A stretch of 9,425 bases of DNA from Moraxellaceae bacterium (GTDB lineage Bacteria > Pseudomonadota > Gammaproteobacteria > Pseudomonadales > Moraxellaceae). The stretch covers positions 1 through 9,425 of the forward strand of contig JACMMY010000285.1 in assembly GCA_014378805.1 (NCBI GenBank), given 5' to 3'. The notes under the pieces were generated by a model. It ran no database searches. It had not been told where the DNA came from and saw only the letters and a list, made by a program, of their open reading frames with translations. The number at the start of each line of letters is the position of its first letter. Position 1 is the first letter of the stretch. The position numbers and the translations under genes are program-made. Below are positions 1 to 7,600 of this stretch, in pieces.

Positions 1-320
1 ACACCCATGAAGTACGCGAGCATTTAATCGCTTTACAAGAGGAGTTGCATGCACGTTTAGCACGAATGGAGGCCGAACGTTTAGAACGCAGTGCACCAGA
101 TAACGAGCAGTGGAGTGATCAAGCCGGTCTGCGTGGCCGCGATGATGAGCAAATGGCCGTAGAGTTAGCGGCTAAAGGCGAGCTGAATCAGTTGAGTGAA
201 GCGTTGGCACGATTAGATGCGGGCAAGTATGGGGTTTGTGAGCTGTGTGGTGAAGAGATTGAGGCGGGGCGATTAGAGGCATTGCCATTTGCGACCAAAT
301 GTAAGATACATGCGGTTTAA
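1..320 (+). CDS. DksA/TraR-family zinc-finger protein, 5' end missing
   Basis: The reading frame is already open at the left edge (first full codon at position 3), so this is the C-terminal 105 residues of a longer protein. The TTG at 45 is not a credible start because the helical sequence before it (EVREHLIALQEELHARL) runs straight on and fits the family's N-terminal coiled coil. In fragment numbering, a coiled-coil region leads to a DQA triplet (D39, A41), matching the second Asp and the Ala of the DxxDxA tip that DksA inserts into the RNA polymerase secondary channel; the first Asp is replaced by Gln. Then come the typical ALARLDAGKYGVCELCG segment and a zinc knuckle with C79, C82, C100 and H103, where most relatives have four Cys. 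DksA relatives tune transcription initiation in the cytoplasm; what this paralogue does is unknown. No obvious intrinsic terminator follows. Family assignment is firm, function is inferred. Confidence 0.85.
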   Translation, partial: THEVREHLIALQEELHARLARMEAERLERSAPDNEQWSDQAGLRGRDDEQMAVELAAKGELNQLSEALARLDAGKYGVCELCGEEIEAGRLEALPFATKCKIHAV

Positions 321-524
321 ATCATTTTTATCGCGATATACATTTAAATGATGCGACTTATTATAAATTCCAATAGCGATGTGCATGGCATTTACATGGG
401 ATTATGAAAGGTTGATATTTCTTATTCATCCAATATTCTAAAAATATTTTCATTAATTCGAGGTTCTGATTTAAAATGATGATTCGTTTTAAACATACAC
501 TCAAATTGTAGAGTCAGTAAATTA

Positions 525-1484
525 ATGATGATTTTTGATGAAGTCGCGCGTGATGATGAAGATCAATTATTCTCGGCGAAAGACCGTGCGAAAGCTGCAT
601 CTAAAATTACTTGGTGTAGCGTCGTTGTAAATATCAGTTTATCAACCGTACAAATTATACTGGGTATATTTTCGAAGTCTCAAGGTTTGGTTGCCGATGG
701 GATTCACTCACTGTCGGATTTAGTGGCAGATTTTATTGTTTTATTTGCGAGTCACCACAGCAAAAAAGATGCAGATGTCGATCATCAGTTTGGTCATCAA
801 CGTTTTGAAAATGCGGCGTCACTCATTCTTGGCTTGATCCTATTATTAGTCGGTATAGGCATGTTAATCAGTGCCTTTAATAAAATACAGAATCCAGAGT
901 CGATCCCACAGGTTCATATTATTGCTTTGTGGGTTGCAGGTACTGCACTGATTGCGAAGGAATTATTATTTCGTTATATGCTTTCCGTTGCTAAGCGCGT
1001 GAAGTCGAGTATGTTGGTCGCGAATGCATGGCATGCACGTTCTGATGCGTTGTCGTCGTTGGTCGTGGGTATTGGTATTATTGGCAATTTGATGGGTTTT
1101 CCGATTTTAGATCCGATTGCAGCGGCATTAGTCGGTCTGATGATTGTGAAGATGGGCTGGCAGTTTGGTTGGGAAGCGTTAAATGATTTGATGGATAAAG
1201 CGGCTGATGAAGAAGAGGTCGCAGCGATTACAACGACGCTTTTAGAAACAGCAGGCGTTAGCGGAATTCATGATGTGCGTACACGCAAAATGGGCGATAT
1301 GATTTTGGTCGATGCGCATCTCGAAGTAGATGCAACGCTGACCGTAGAGCAGGGTCACAACATTGCAGTTGAGGCGCGTAAACGCGTGTTACAGCGACAT
1401 CGGGTGTTGAATCTGATGACGCATGTGGATCCTTATCAGCGTCCTGATTTGGATCATTCGCAGAATCCGCCTGCGCAAGTGTAA
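525..1484 (+). CDS. Cation diffusion facilitator (CDF) family metal efflux transporter
   Basis: This 319-residue inner-membrane protein should export a divalent metal (Zn, or Fe/Co/Cd) in exchange for protons, as in E. coli FieF/YiiP and ZitB. Six hydrophobic segments lie at about residues 30-50, 53-76, 97-119, 129-151, 164-190 and 191-210. The transport site is visible as H61-x3-D65 in helix 2 (ADGIHSLSD) and H170-x3-D174 in helix 5 (ANAWHARSD). The His/Asp pairs resemble zinc-type CDFs more than the FieF Asp/Asp helix 2. The loop DHQFGHQRFE (about 86-95) matches the second metal site region. A cytoplasmic dimerisation domain fills about 227-305 and ends in THVDPY. ATG 525 and ATG 528 are both possible starts; only a weak purine run (AGAG at 510-513) precedes them. 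It ends at a strong terminator facing the convergent nitroreductase. I see no convincing promoter in the 204 bp upstream. Family is certain; metal specificity is not. Confidence 0.93.
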   Translation: MMIFDEVARDDEDQLFSAKDRAKAASKITWCSVVVNISLSTVQIILGIFSKSQGLVADGIHSLSDLVADFIVLFASHHSKKDADVDHQFGHQRFENAASLILGLILLLVGIGMLISAFNKIQNPESIPQVHIIALWVAGTALIAKELLFRYMLSVAKRVKSSMLVANAWHARSDALSSLVVGIGIIGNLMGFPILDPIAAALVGLMIVKMGWQFGWEALNDLMDKAADEEEVAAITTTLLETAGVSGIHDVRTRKMGDMILVDAHLEVDATLTVEQGHNIAVEARKRVLQRHRVLNLMTHVDPYQRPDLDHSQNPPAQV

Positions 1485-1509
1485 ATTGAATTGATCTGGA
1501 AAACGGTAG

Positions 1510-1540
1510 AAAAAAAGCACTTCAATGAAGTGCTTTTTTT
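1510..1540. terminator. Bidirectional intrinsic terminator
   Basis: A perfect stem GCACTTC (1517-1523) / GAAGTGC (1527-1533) with a 3-nt loop is flanked by seven A (1510-1516) and seven T (1534-1540). It can therefore terminate in both directions, serving the CDF gene (stop at 1484) and the nitroreductase gene (stop at 1558) that converge on it. Confidence 0.93.
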
Positions 1541-1557
1541 GTTGATGTATTTAGTCT

Positions 1558-2334
1558 TTAAACTTCATGAATAAATAATTCACGATCAAAGCGAATTTGT
1601 GGGAAAAATACGCCATCATCTGCACGTTCACCCGCACCAATCACCATGATCGGTAATGCAGAACTAGGCAGTTTTAGCATTTTACTGACGCGATGTTCAT
1701 CGAATCCTTCCATCATGCACGTATCAAAACCATGCGCGCGGAACGCTAAGACCAAGTTTTCACAGGCAAGTGCAGTGCTTTTTGTCGCCCATAATTCTAA
1801 ATCTGTACTGGTATACGGTCCACGCGGTATAGGCGTCACCAAACCACCCAGTCTGGATGCAGCTTTTTTAAACATCCCAAAACTATTTAATGGCCCAGGC
1901 GCGTAGTTATACGGAATGAGTTGATAGTAACGTTTAACTAACGTCGGCATGTTCGGTGTCGGCCAATCATGTAGCATTTTTTGTGCGTAATCGCCGATGC
2001 GATCAGTACGCGCCACACAGACAATGAGTTCAGCGGCAGTTTTCGCCGCAAGCTGACTGAGACAAGCTTTGACCAGTTTTTCTTTTTTATCTTTAGAGCG
2101 GACAACATAGAATTCCCAAGGCTGCAAACCCGAAGAGCAGGGCGCAAGCATTGCCATGTCTAAACAATCATCCATGACTTCTTGTGGAATCTGTTTATCC
2201 GTGAATTTACGGACGGAGCGGCGGCTGGTGACGACTTGGCGAAACGCCTCGACGTTCATATCGGTAGGTGCTGGCTCATAATAGCGTTGCTTGCCATCAA
2301 CCATAATTGTTTTAGTATTTAGCGCGTCACTCAT
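1558..2334 (-). CDS. Nitroreductase-family FMN-dependent oxidoreductase
   Basis: This 258-residue cytoplasmic flavoprotein belongs to the nitroreductase family (PF00881), which uses FMN and NAD(P)H to reduce nitro compounds, quinones, enones or similar electrophiles. Visible are the N-terminal FMN-phosphate motif SRRSVRKF (about residues 37-44), the AP...SGLQPWEFYVV segment (about 64-78), and the C-terminal GFDEHRVSKMLKLP and VIGAGER motifs typical of the fold. It is somewhat longer than the roughly 200-220-residue core members, with an insertion around residues 115-175 (IPYNYAPGPLNSFGMFKKAA). The frame can be extended 9 codons to a TTG at 2361. I choose ATG 2334 because AGGA lies 9 nt before it, whereas the TTG has no ribosome site. 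A perfect dyad in the leader (2356-2373) could be its operator. The substrate cannot be told from sequence. Confidence 0.88.
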   Translation of the reverse strand: MSDALNTKTIMVDGKQRYYEPAPTDMNVEAFRQVVTSRRSVRKFTDKQIPQEVMDDCLDMAMLAPCSSGLQPWEFYVVRSKDKKEKLVKACLSQLAAKTAAELIVCVARTDRIGDYAQKMLHDWPTPNMPTLVKRYYQLIPYNYAPGPLNSFGMFKKAASRLGGLVTPIPRGPYTSTDLELWATKSTALACENLVLAFRAHGFDTCMMEGFDEHRVSKMLKLPSSALPIMVIGAGERADDGVFFPQIRFDRELFIHEV

Positions 2335-2355
2335 GATGCATTTTCCTAAGTTTAT

Positions 2356-2373
2356 TGACAATTTATGTTGTCA
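2356..2373. promoter_or_regulatory. Palindromic operator candidate TGACAA-N6-TTGTCA
   Basis: A perfect 6-bp inverted repeat with a 6-bp spacer lies 22 bp ahead of the nitroreductase start codon, overlapping its leader or promoter. The geometry suits a dimeric helix-turn-helix repressor of the TetR, MarR or LysR kind. I do not recognise a specific regulator for it. Confidence 0.4.
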
Positions 2374-2443
2374 GAATTAGTTGGGGTCGCTATGATCAAA
2401 ACACAACCCTATTGAATAAAATTTTTGAATAGTGGGTACTACG

Positions 2444-2461
2444 AAAGTGAAATTTTACTTT
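2444..2461. promoter_or_regulatory. 18-bp AT-rich palindrome between divergent genes
   Basis: AAAGTGAAATTTTACTTT is self-complementary except for one G/T position (2449/2456). It sits in the 232-bp gap between the nitroreductase and DUF2505 starts. A diverged echo of both its halves, split by ACG, occurs at 2548-2567 just before the DUF2505 start codon. It may be a binding site, but AT-rich palindromes also arise by chance. Confidence 0.25.
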
Positions 2462-2499
2462 TATAGTCATATCATCATCCGTTTTTGCATCGTTAATCC

Positions 2500-2526
2500 T
2501 TGTTTTACAAACGAGAATGATATACT
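2500..2526 (+). promoter_or_regulatory. Candidate sigma-70 promoter of the DUF2505 gene
   Basis: TTGTTT (2500-2505) and TATACT (2521-2526) resemble -35 and -10 boxes. The spacer of 15 bp is short, so the -10 is more believable than the -35. Predicted transcription start is about 2533, giving a leader of roughly 34 nt. Confidence 0.4.
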
Positions 2527-2566
2527 TGCAATAACTTAACTCCAATTAAAGTGAAAACGAAATTTT

Positions 2567-3058
2567 ATGGCACATCAATTTACGATTTATAAAACAATTC
2601 AGGGTATTTCGCTAGAAAAATTTACCGAGCTTGCGGCAGATATATCTTTGCACGAAATCGTGTGTAGACGTATTCCTGGTGAAAACTTAGAAATTACTGA
2701 ATCGAAGATTTCTGGTGATATTTACACATTGCGTCGTGAATATAATCTTGATGTCAACATTCCCGATGTTGCGAAAAAATTGTTGAAAAATGCATTTCGT
2801 TTAAAGCGGACAGATATCACTAATTTAAAAAAACTGCATTCAACGATAGAGTTAGGTGCAAATTTGCCTTTAGTTGCGACAGCTGTACGTGAAGTCGTAG
2901 GCAACCATGAAAAAATTGATGTTTCATTAACTTGGACTGTTAAGGTAAAAATACCGCTATTTGGCGGAATGCTTGAAAAGCATGCAGAAGGTGAAATTCG
3001 TAAATTTAGTGAACTAGAGTTTGAGATTGTTGAAGATGAATTAAAGAAACATCTCTAA
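2567..3058 (+). CDS. DUF2505 domain-containing protein
   Basis: A complete 163-residue soluble protein with no signal peptide or membrane segment. It looks like the DUF2505 family, whose members are thought to have a START/SRPBCC-like lipid- or ligand-binding fold; their function is unknown. Supporting features are the N-terminal beta-strand then helix (FTIYKTIQGISLEKFTELAA), alternating strands through the middle, the hallmark strand-turn IPLFGGMLEKHAEGEIRKF (about 129-147) and the closing long helix ending KKHL. Charged residues are abundant (many Lys and Glu). The start ATG 2567 follows a weak AAGTGAAAACG purine run. The gene has its own candidate promoter and terminator and so is probably monocistronic. 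The domain call rests on pattern memory and could be checked by profile search. Confidence 0.72.
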   Translation: MAHQFTIYKTIQGISLEKFTELAADISLHEIVCRRIPGENLEITESKISGDIYTLRREYNLDVNIPDVAKKLLKNAFRLKRTDITNLKKLHSTIELGANLPLVATAVREVVGNHEKIDVSLTWTVKVKIPLFGGMLEKHAEGEIRKFSELEFEIVEDELKKHL

Positions 3059-3069
3059 GTAAATTCAAC

Positions 3070-3100
3070 AAAAAACTCTCCGTCAGGGGAGTTTTTTGTT
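3070..3100 (+). terminator. Intrinsic terminator after the DUF2505 gene
   Basis: The stem CTCTCC (3076-3081) / GGGGAG (3086-3091), with one G-U pair and a GTCA loop, is extended by A6 (3070-3075) pairing with T6 (3092-3097). The stop codon is only about 12 nt upstream. Confidence 0.9.
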
Positions 3101-3159
3101 TCAGGCATCGAGTAAATTGTGTTATTCATTGTTTGATTAAAAAAAGATAAGGTCATCTG

Positions 3160-3639
3160 ATGAGTATTATTCTACCCGTAGCACAACGTGGTGAAGAAAT
3201 TCTAAAACTTAAAGCTGCATCTGTTGCAGAAAGTGAGTTTAGTAGTGAGTGGTTACAGCAGCTTGCTTCTGCAATGCATGCAACCATGTCAGCGCGAAAT
3301 GGTGTGGGGATCGCTGCGCCGCAAGTTTATATTTCTAAACGTGTGATTATTGTCGCGTCTCGACCTAATCCACGTTACCCCGATGCACCTGAAATGGATG
3401 CCGTGGTGATGGTTAATCCTGAGATTTTGGAGTTTTCACAAGAGACTTGTTTGGGTGAGGAAGGGTGTCTGAGTGTGCCGAATGAGCGTAGTCAGGTTAA
3501 GCGAGCGCAAGTGGTAAAAGTGCGTTATAAGACTTTAACCTGTGATGTGGTTGAAACGGTTTATGAAGGTTTCCCTGCACGTATAGTTCAGCATGAGGTG
3601 GATCATTTGAATGGGGTGTTGTTTGTTGATCGAACTTAG
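3160..3639 (+). CDS. def: Peptide deformylase (stand-alone copy)
   Basis: This 159-residue cytoplasmic metalloenzyme removes the formyl group from the N-terminal methionine of new proteins. All three family motifs are intact: GVGIAAPQV (48-56), EEGCLSVP (100-107) with metal ligand C103, and QHEVDHLNG (144-152) with ligands H145 and H149 and catalytic E146. The sequence after motif 2 reads PNERSQVKR where PGxRGxVxR is usual, so two glycines are replaced. The protein stops right after motif 3 (LFVDRT), lacking the extra C-terminal helix of E. coli Def (169 residues). AAGG 7 nt before ATG 3160 supports the start. There is no fmt neighbour, which suggests a secondary deformylase beside a housekeeping def-fmt copy elsewhere; that is inference. 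Activity is likely because the catalytic set is complete. Confidence 0.92.
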   Translation: MSIILPVAQRGEEILKLKAASVAESEFSSEWLQQLASAMHATMSARNGVGIAAPQVYISKRVIIVASRPNPRYPDAPEMDAVVMVNPEILEFSQETCLGEEGCLSVPNERSQVKRAQVVKVRYKTLTCDVVETVYEGFPARIVQHEVDHLNGVLFVDRT

Positions 3640-3700
3640 TTTTTTAATTTTTATTAAACTTTTTAGAGGATGTTTGAGGCGTTGATGAAACCGAATATAG

Positions 3701-3792
3701 TTGGAGTCTAATTGCTTTTTTAATTGAAAGAAGGGATCACCTATCCCGCTTCAGCATTCCAACCAATTGTCTTCTTTCAATAAGAACTCCAA
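3701..3792. repeat. Nested inverted repeat between def and the Crp/Fnr gene
   Basis: Three concentric inverted repeats: TTGGAGT (3701-3707) / ACTCCAA (3786-3792); a perfect 11-bp pair ATTGAAAGAAG (3723-3733) / CTTCTTTCAAT (3771-3781); and GGGAT (3733-3737) / ATCCC (3743-3747). Competing pairings exist, for example GAAG 3730-3733 with CTTC 3749-3752, and GTTGGA 3700-3705 with TCCAAC 3758-3763. Neither strand has a U-tract directly after the stem, so it is not a classical intrinsic terminator although it sits where two genes converge. It could be a small structured RNA, a processed 3' end or a miniature element; no target-site duplication was found. Confidence 0.55.
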
Positions 3793-3802
3793 ATAAACCC
3801 CG

Positions 3803-4540
3803 CTATTTAGAAGTTTTTTTACTTGGCAACAAACGTTTATATTCATCTCTCACAGCACCATAACACTCGCACACACATCGCTCAAGTTTGGGACGATCTA
3901 TCACAGTGATACGACCACGAGCGCGGGTAATTAAACCGTCTTTTTGCAATTTTCCTATTGTTTTCGTCACACTCTCACGGCGTACACCCAGTAAATTACT
4001 CAATACTTCTTGTGTAATTAGCAAGGTGTTACTACTTCTGTCCATACTCATCAATAACCATCGACACATTTGCTGGTCTAGTGAATGGTGTTGGTTGCAT
4101 ACGGCAGTTTGTGAGGTCTGCGAAATCAATGCCTGCGTAAAAAGCAGGGCTAAGCGTTGCAGTTCTCCTCCTAAAGCAAACTCATATTTCATCACTTTGC
4201 GACAGAGTCGATAAGCTTGACCAACGCTTTGTACATCGGTGCTGGTTGGCATACTCTCACCACCCATAAAAATAGAAATACCAACCAAACCCTCATTACC
4301 GACGAGAGCAGTTTCGCTAGAAGAGCCATCTTCTAAAGCGTACATGAGTGCGACAATACCAGAGATAGGAAAGTGCAAATAGTTGACGTGATCTCCAGAT
4401 TCAGAAACTCTCCAGTTTAATGGCATTTCGACCAACTCAAGGTCAGGCAAGATACGTTCATAATCCTTTGTGGGTAAGGCGCCTAGAATAGCATTCTGCT
4501 TGGGACTGGGTGAGTGAGGGGAGGTTTTTGGTTTTGACAT
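3803..4540 (-). CDS. Crp/Fnr-family transcriptional regulator
   Basis: This 245-residue cytoplasmic DNA-binding protein has a cyclic-nucleotide-like sensor fold (about 25-140) and a C-terminal winged helix-turn-helix (about 160-235; core ITQEVLSNLLGVRRESVTKT). It belongs to the subfamily marked by QNAILGALP near the N-terminus, VGNEGLVGISIFMGG (80-94), AVCNQHHSLDQQMCRWLL (146-163) and the C-terminal CVCECY (222-227). The N-terminal Fe-S cysteines of Fnr are absent, so direct oxygen sensing like Fnr is unlikely; the ligand is unknown. A Pro/Ser-rich tail (residues 3-14) precedes the domain. It lies 148 bp downstream of metH on the same strand, but with its own candidate promoter (4590-4619). 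Ribosome site before ATG 4540 is weak (AAGA). Target genes cannot be deduced. Confidence 0.9.
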   Translation of the reverse strand: MSKPKTSPHSPSPKQNAILGALPTKDYERILPDLELVEMPLNWRVSESGDHVNYLHFPISGIVALMYALEDGSSSETALVGNEGLVGISIFMGGESMPTSTDVQSVGQAYRLCRKVMKYEFALGGELQRLALLFTQALISQTSQTAVCNQHHSLDQQMCRWLLMSMDRSSNTLLITQEVLSNLLGVRRESVTKTIGKLQKDGLITRARGRITVIDRPKLERCVCECYGAVRDEYKRLLPSKKTSK

Positions 4541-4589
4541 ATTGATGTTCTTAAAGTATATGAGGTTGGCTTTGACGATGACCGATCAT

Positions 4590-4619
4590 ATAATACTTAT
4601 AGGCTGAAGTGAAATACAA
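4590..4619 (-). promoter_or_regulatory. Candidate sigma-70 promoter of the Crp/Fnr gene
   Basis: On the minus strand, TTGTAT (4614-4619) and TATTAT (4590-4595) are separated by 18 bp. The start site would be near 4583, a leader of about 43 nt. A small dyad ATGA-N4-TCAT (4578-4589) covers the predicted start. This makes transcription independent of metH plausible. Confidence 0.42.
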
Positions 4620-4688
4620 AATCCAGCCTGTGAAAAATTCATAATAATGAGTCTTCTGTGTTTACTCATCCGATCTAATCTAAAAGCA

Positions 4689-7600
4689 TTAATTCGCCTC
4701 GTAATCCAAATTAGGCCCTAACCAGCGTTCGGTCAGAGAAACACTCCAACCTTTACGCGCAGCATATGACTCAATCTGATCTTTGCCGAGTTTGCCGACA
4801 TTGAAGTAATCGCTTTCAGCATGTGAATAGTAAAAACCACTCACAGATGACGGTGGCCACATTGCGTAATTTTCAGTGAGCTGCGTACCAATTTTATGGG
4901 TACTGTCGAGCCAATTAAACAACGTGGCTTTTTCCGAATGTTCAGGACAAGCAGGGTAGCCCGGTGCAGGACGAATACCAACGTATTTCTCTTTGATGAG
5001 ATCATCGTTGTCCAAGACTTCGTCGGCGGCATAGCCCCAATATTCTTTACGAACCAACACATGTAAACGCTCGGCAAACGCTTCCGCCAAACGATCCGCC
5101 AGTGACTGGACTAAGATCGCCGAGAAGTCATCGCCTTTGGCGCGATACTCGTGCGACATCTCTTCCGCACCAAAAATCGACACGGTAAAGCCACCGAGAT
5201 AATCCTTCGCGCCAGACTCTTTCGGCGCAATGTAATCCGCGAGTGAGTAGTTCGGTTGCTTGGTTACTTTGTCACTTTGTTGACGCAAATGGAAGAAAGT
5301 ATGCGTGGCAAATTCGCGTGATTCATCCGCGTAAACTTCGAGATCATCCGCTGCACTACGACTTGCAGGCTGTAATTTAAAAACTGCTTTCGCTGTGACA
5401 AGTTTGTTGTCAACCAAGTCTTTCAACATGGTTTGCGCGTTATCAAACAAATCACGTGCCGCTTCACCGACCACTTCATCGGTTAAAATTGCAGGATATT
5501 TCCCAGCCAATGACCAAGAAATAAAGAACGGCGTCCAGTCGATATAAGGAACAAGTAGTTCGAGTGGGTACGCGTCAAATACCATTTCGCCGAGTTGTTT
5601 CGGCACAGGCGGTTGATAGGTTTCCCAATCCGTTGTTAAGCCATTTTCAATCGATTTGGCGTAAGTCAGTTTTGGTGTTTTCGGTGTTTTATTGGCGATA
5701 CGAATGCGAACTTCTTCGTATTCTGCACGACGTTCAGCCAAAAACTTCGGTTTCATTTCTGGTGAAAGCAGGGTCGTTGCGACGCCCACTGCGCGTGACG
5801 CATCCGCAACATAAATGACCCCATCATTCTGATATTGCGGATCAATTTTAACGGCAGTATGTGCTTTAGACGTCGTTGCACCACCAATCATTAAAGGAAT
5901 CTTGAAGCCTTGGCGTTGCATTTCTTTAGCAACGAAAACCATTTCATCGAGACTTGGCGTAATCAAACCTGATAAGCCAATGATATCGACTTTTTCTTCA
6001 ATTGCGGTTTTAAGGATTTTTTCCGCTGAAACCATCACGCCCAAATCAACGATGTCATAGCCGTTACAACCCAGCACCACGCCAACGATATTTTTGCCAA
6101 TATCGTGTACGTCGCCTTTAACGGTGGCCATCAAAATTTTGCCTTTGCTCGAACCGACGGTTTTTTCCGCTTCGATGTACGGGTTGAGCCACGCAACCGC
6201 TTGCTTCATGACGCGTGCGGATTTCACCACTTGCGGTAAGAACATTTTTCCTTCGCTGAACAAGTCGCCGACCACATTCATGCCTGACATCAATGCGCCT
6301 TCGATCACATCCAGTGGACGTTTGGCTTCTAAACGTGCCTCTTCAGTATCTTCATTAATGAACGCAGTAATGCCTTTGACTAGCGCATATTCGAGACGTT
6401 TAGTGACTGGAGCATTACGCCAATCTAAATTTTCAGCCGCGCGAACTGCACCTTTACCATTATATTTTTCGGCAATTTCCAGCATGCGATCGGTGCCGTC
6501 TGCGCGTTTATTGAGAATTACGTCTTCGACGCAGTCTTTTAATTCTTGAGGAATATCATCATAAATTGCCAATTGACCCGCGTTGACGATCCCCATCGTC
6601 ATGCCTTGCTTAATTGCGTAATACAAGAACACCGCGTGAATCGCTTCGCGTACTGGTTCATTACCACGGAAAGAAAACGAGACGTTTGACACGCCGCCAG
6701 AAATCATTGCATGGGGTAGATTCTGTTTGATCCAACCCGTCGCTTCGATGAAATCAACTGCATAGTTGTTGTGTTCTTCAATCCCTGTTGCGACCGCAAA
6801 TACGTTTGGATCAAAAATAATATCTTCAGCAGGATAGCCCACGACATCAACTAACACGCGGTAAGAGCGTTCGCAAATTTCGCGTTTACGCGCTGCAGTA
6901 TCGGCCTGTCCTTGTTCGTCGAACGCCATGACGATGACGGCTGCACCATATTTACGGCAGAGTTTGGCTTTAGTGACGAACTCGTCATGACCTTCTTTTA
7001 AGCTAATCGAGTTGACGATTGGCTTACCTTGCACGCACTTCAAACCCGCTTCGATGATTTCCCATTTCGAGGAATCGATCATAATTGGAACGCGAGAAAT
7101 ATCAGGTTCGGACGCGATCATATTCAAGAAAGTGACCATTGCACCCTCTGAATCTAACATGCCTTCGTCCATGTTGATGTCGATGACTTGCGCGCCGCCT
7201 TGCACTTGCTCCAGTGCAACGGCAAGTGCTTCGGTATAGTTTTGTTCACGAATCAAACGGGCGAATTTCTTCGATCCTGTGACGTTGGTGCGTTCACCGA
7301 CGTTGACGAAGAGTGAGTCTTTGGTAATGTTAAACGGCTCTAAACCAGAGAGACGACATGCTGGTTCAATGTCTGGAATCTGTCGTGGCGCATAATCTTT
7401 CACAGCGTTATAAATTGCTGCAATATGCGCTGGCGTTGTACCACAGCAACCGCCCGTGATATTGATCAAGCCACTTTCAGCAAACTCGCGAATGAATTCA
7501 GCGGTTTGTTCAGGCGTTTCGTCATATTCACCAAAGGCGTTTGGCAAACCAGCGTTTGGATGTGCAGAAACGAAAGTATCCGCTTTGTCACCGACAGTTT

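Noticed and set aside
321..352. Inverted repeat ATCATTT/AAATGAT after the DksA-like gene as a terminator
   Set aside because: An AT-rich 7-bp stem with an 18-nt loop and no U-run after it; too weak to call.
2335..2361. Upstream TTG start for the nitroreductase, adding nine residues
   Set aside because: It has no ribosome site, and the extension would run through a good AGGA site that belongs to ATG 2334.
2509..2526. Fur-box-like sequence GAGAATGATATAC before the DUF2505 gene
   Set aside because: Only the first half resembles the GATAAT unit; the second half departs at several positions, and the match overlaps a -10 box that explains the AT-rich bases.
3643..3658. TTTAAT-TTTT-ATTAAA hairpin right after the deformylase stop
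   Set aside because: The stem has only A-T pairs and would be unstable; it is probably just local AT-richness.
3700..3792. Integron attC-like site
   Set aside because: The end sequences do not fit the GTTRRRY/RYYYAAC core sites, and no integrase or cassette-like array is near.
3888..4214. Open frame of 108 codons on the plus strand
   Set aside because: Antisense to the well-supported Crp/Fnr gene, no ribosome site and no family resemblance.
6094..6549. Open frame of 151 codons on the plus strand
   Set aside because: It lies wholly inside metH on the opposite strand. The composition (Ser/Thr/Leu-rich, no recognisable motif) is that of an antisense shadow. The other plus-strand frames within metH are rejected for the same reason.
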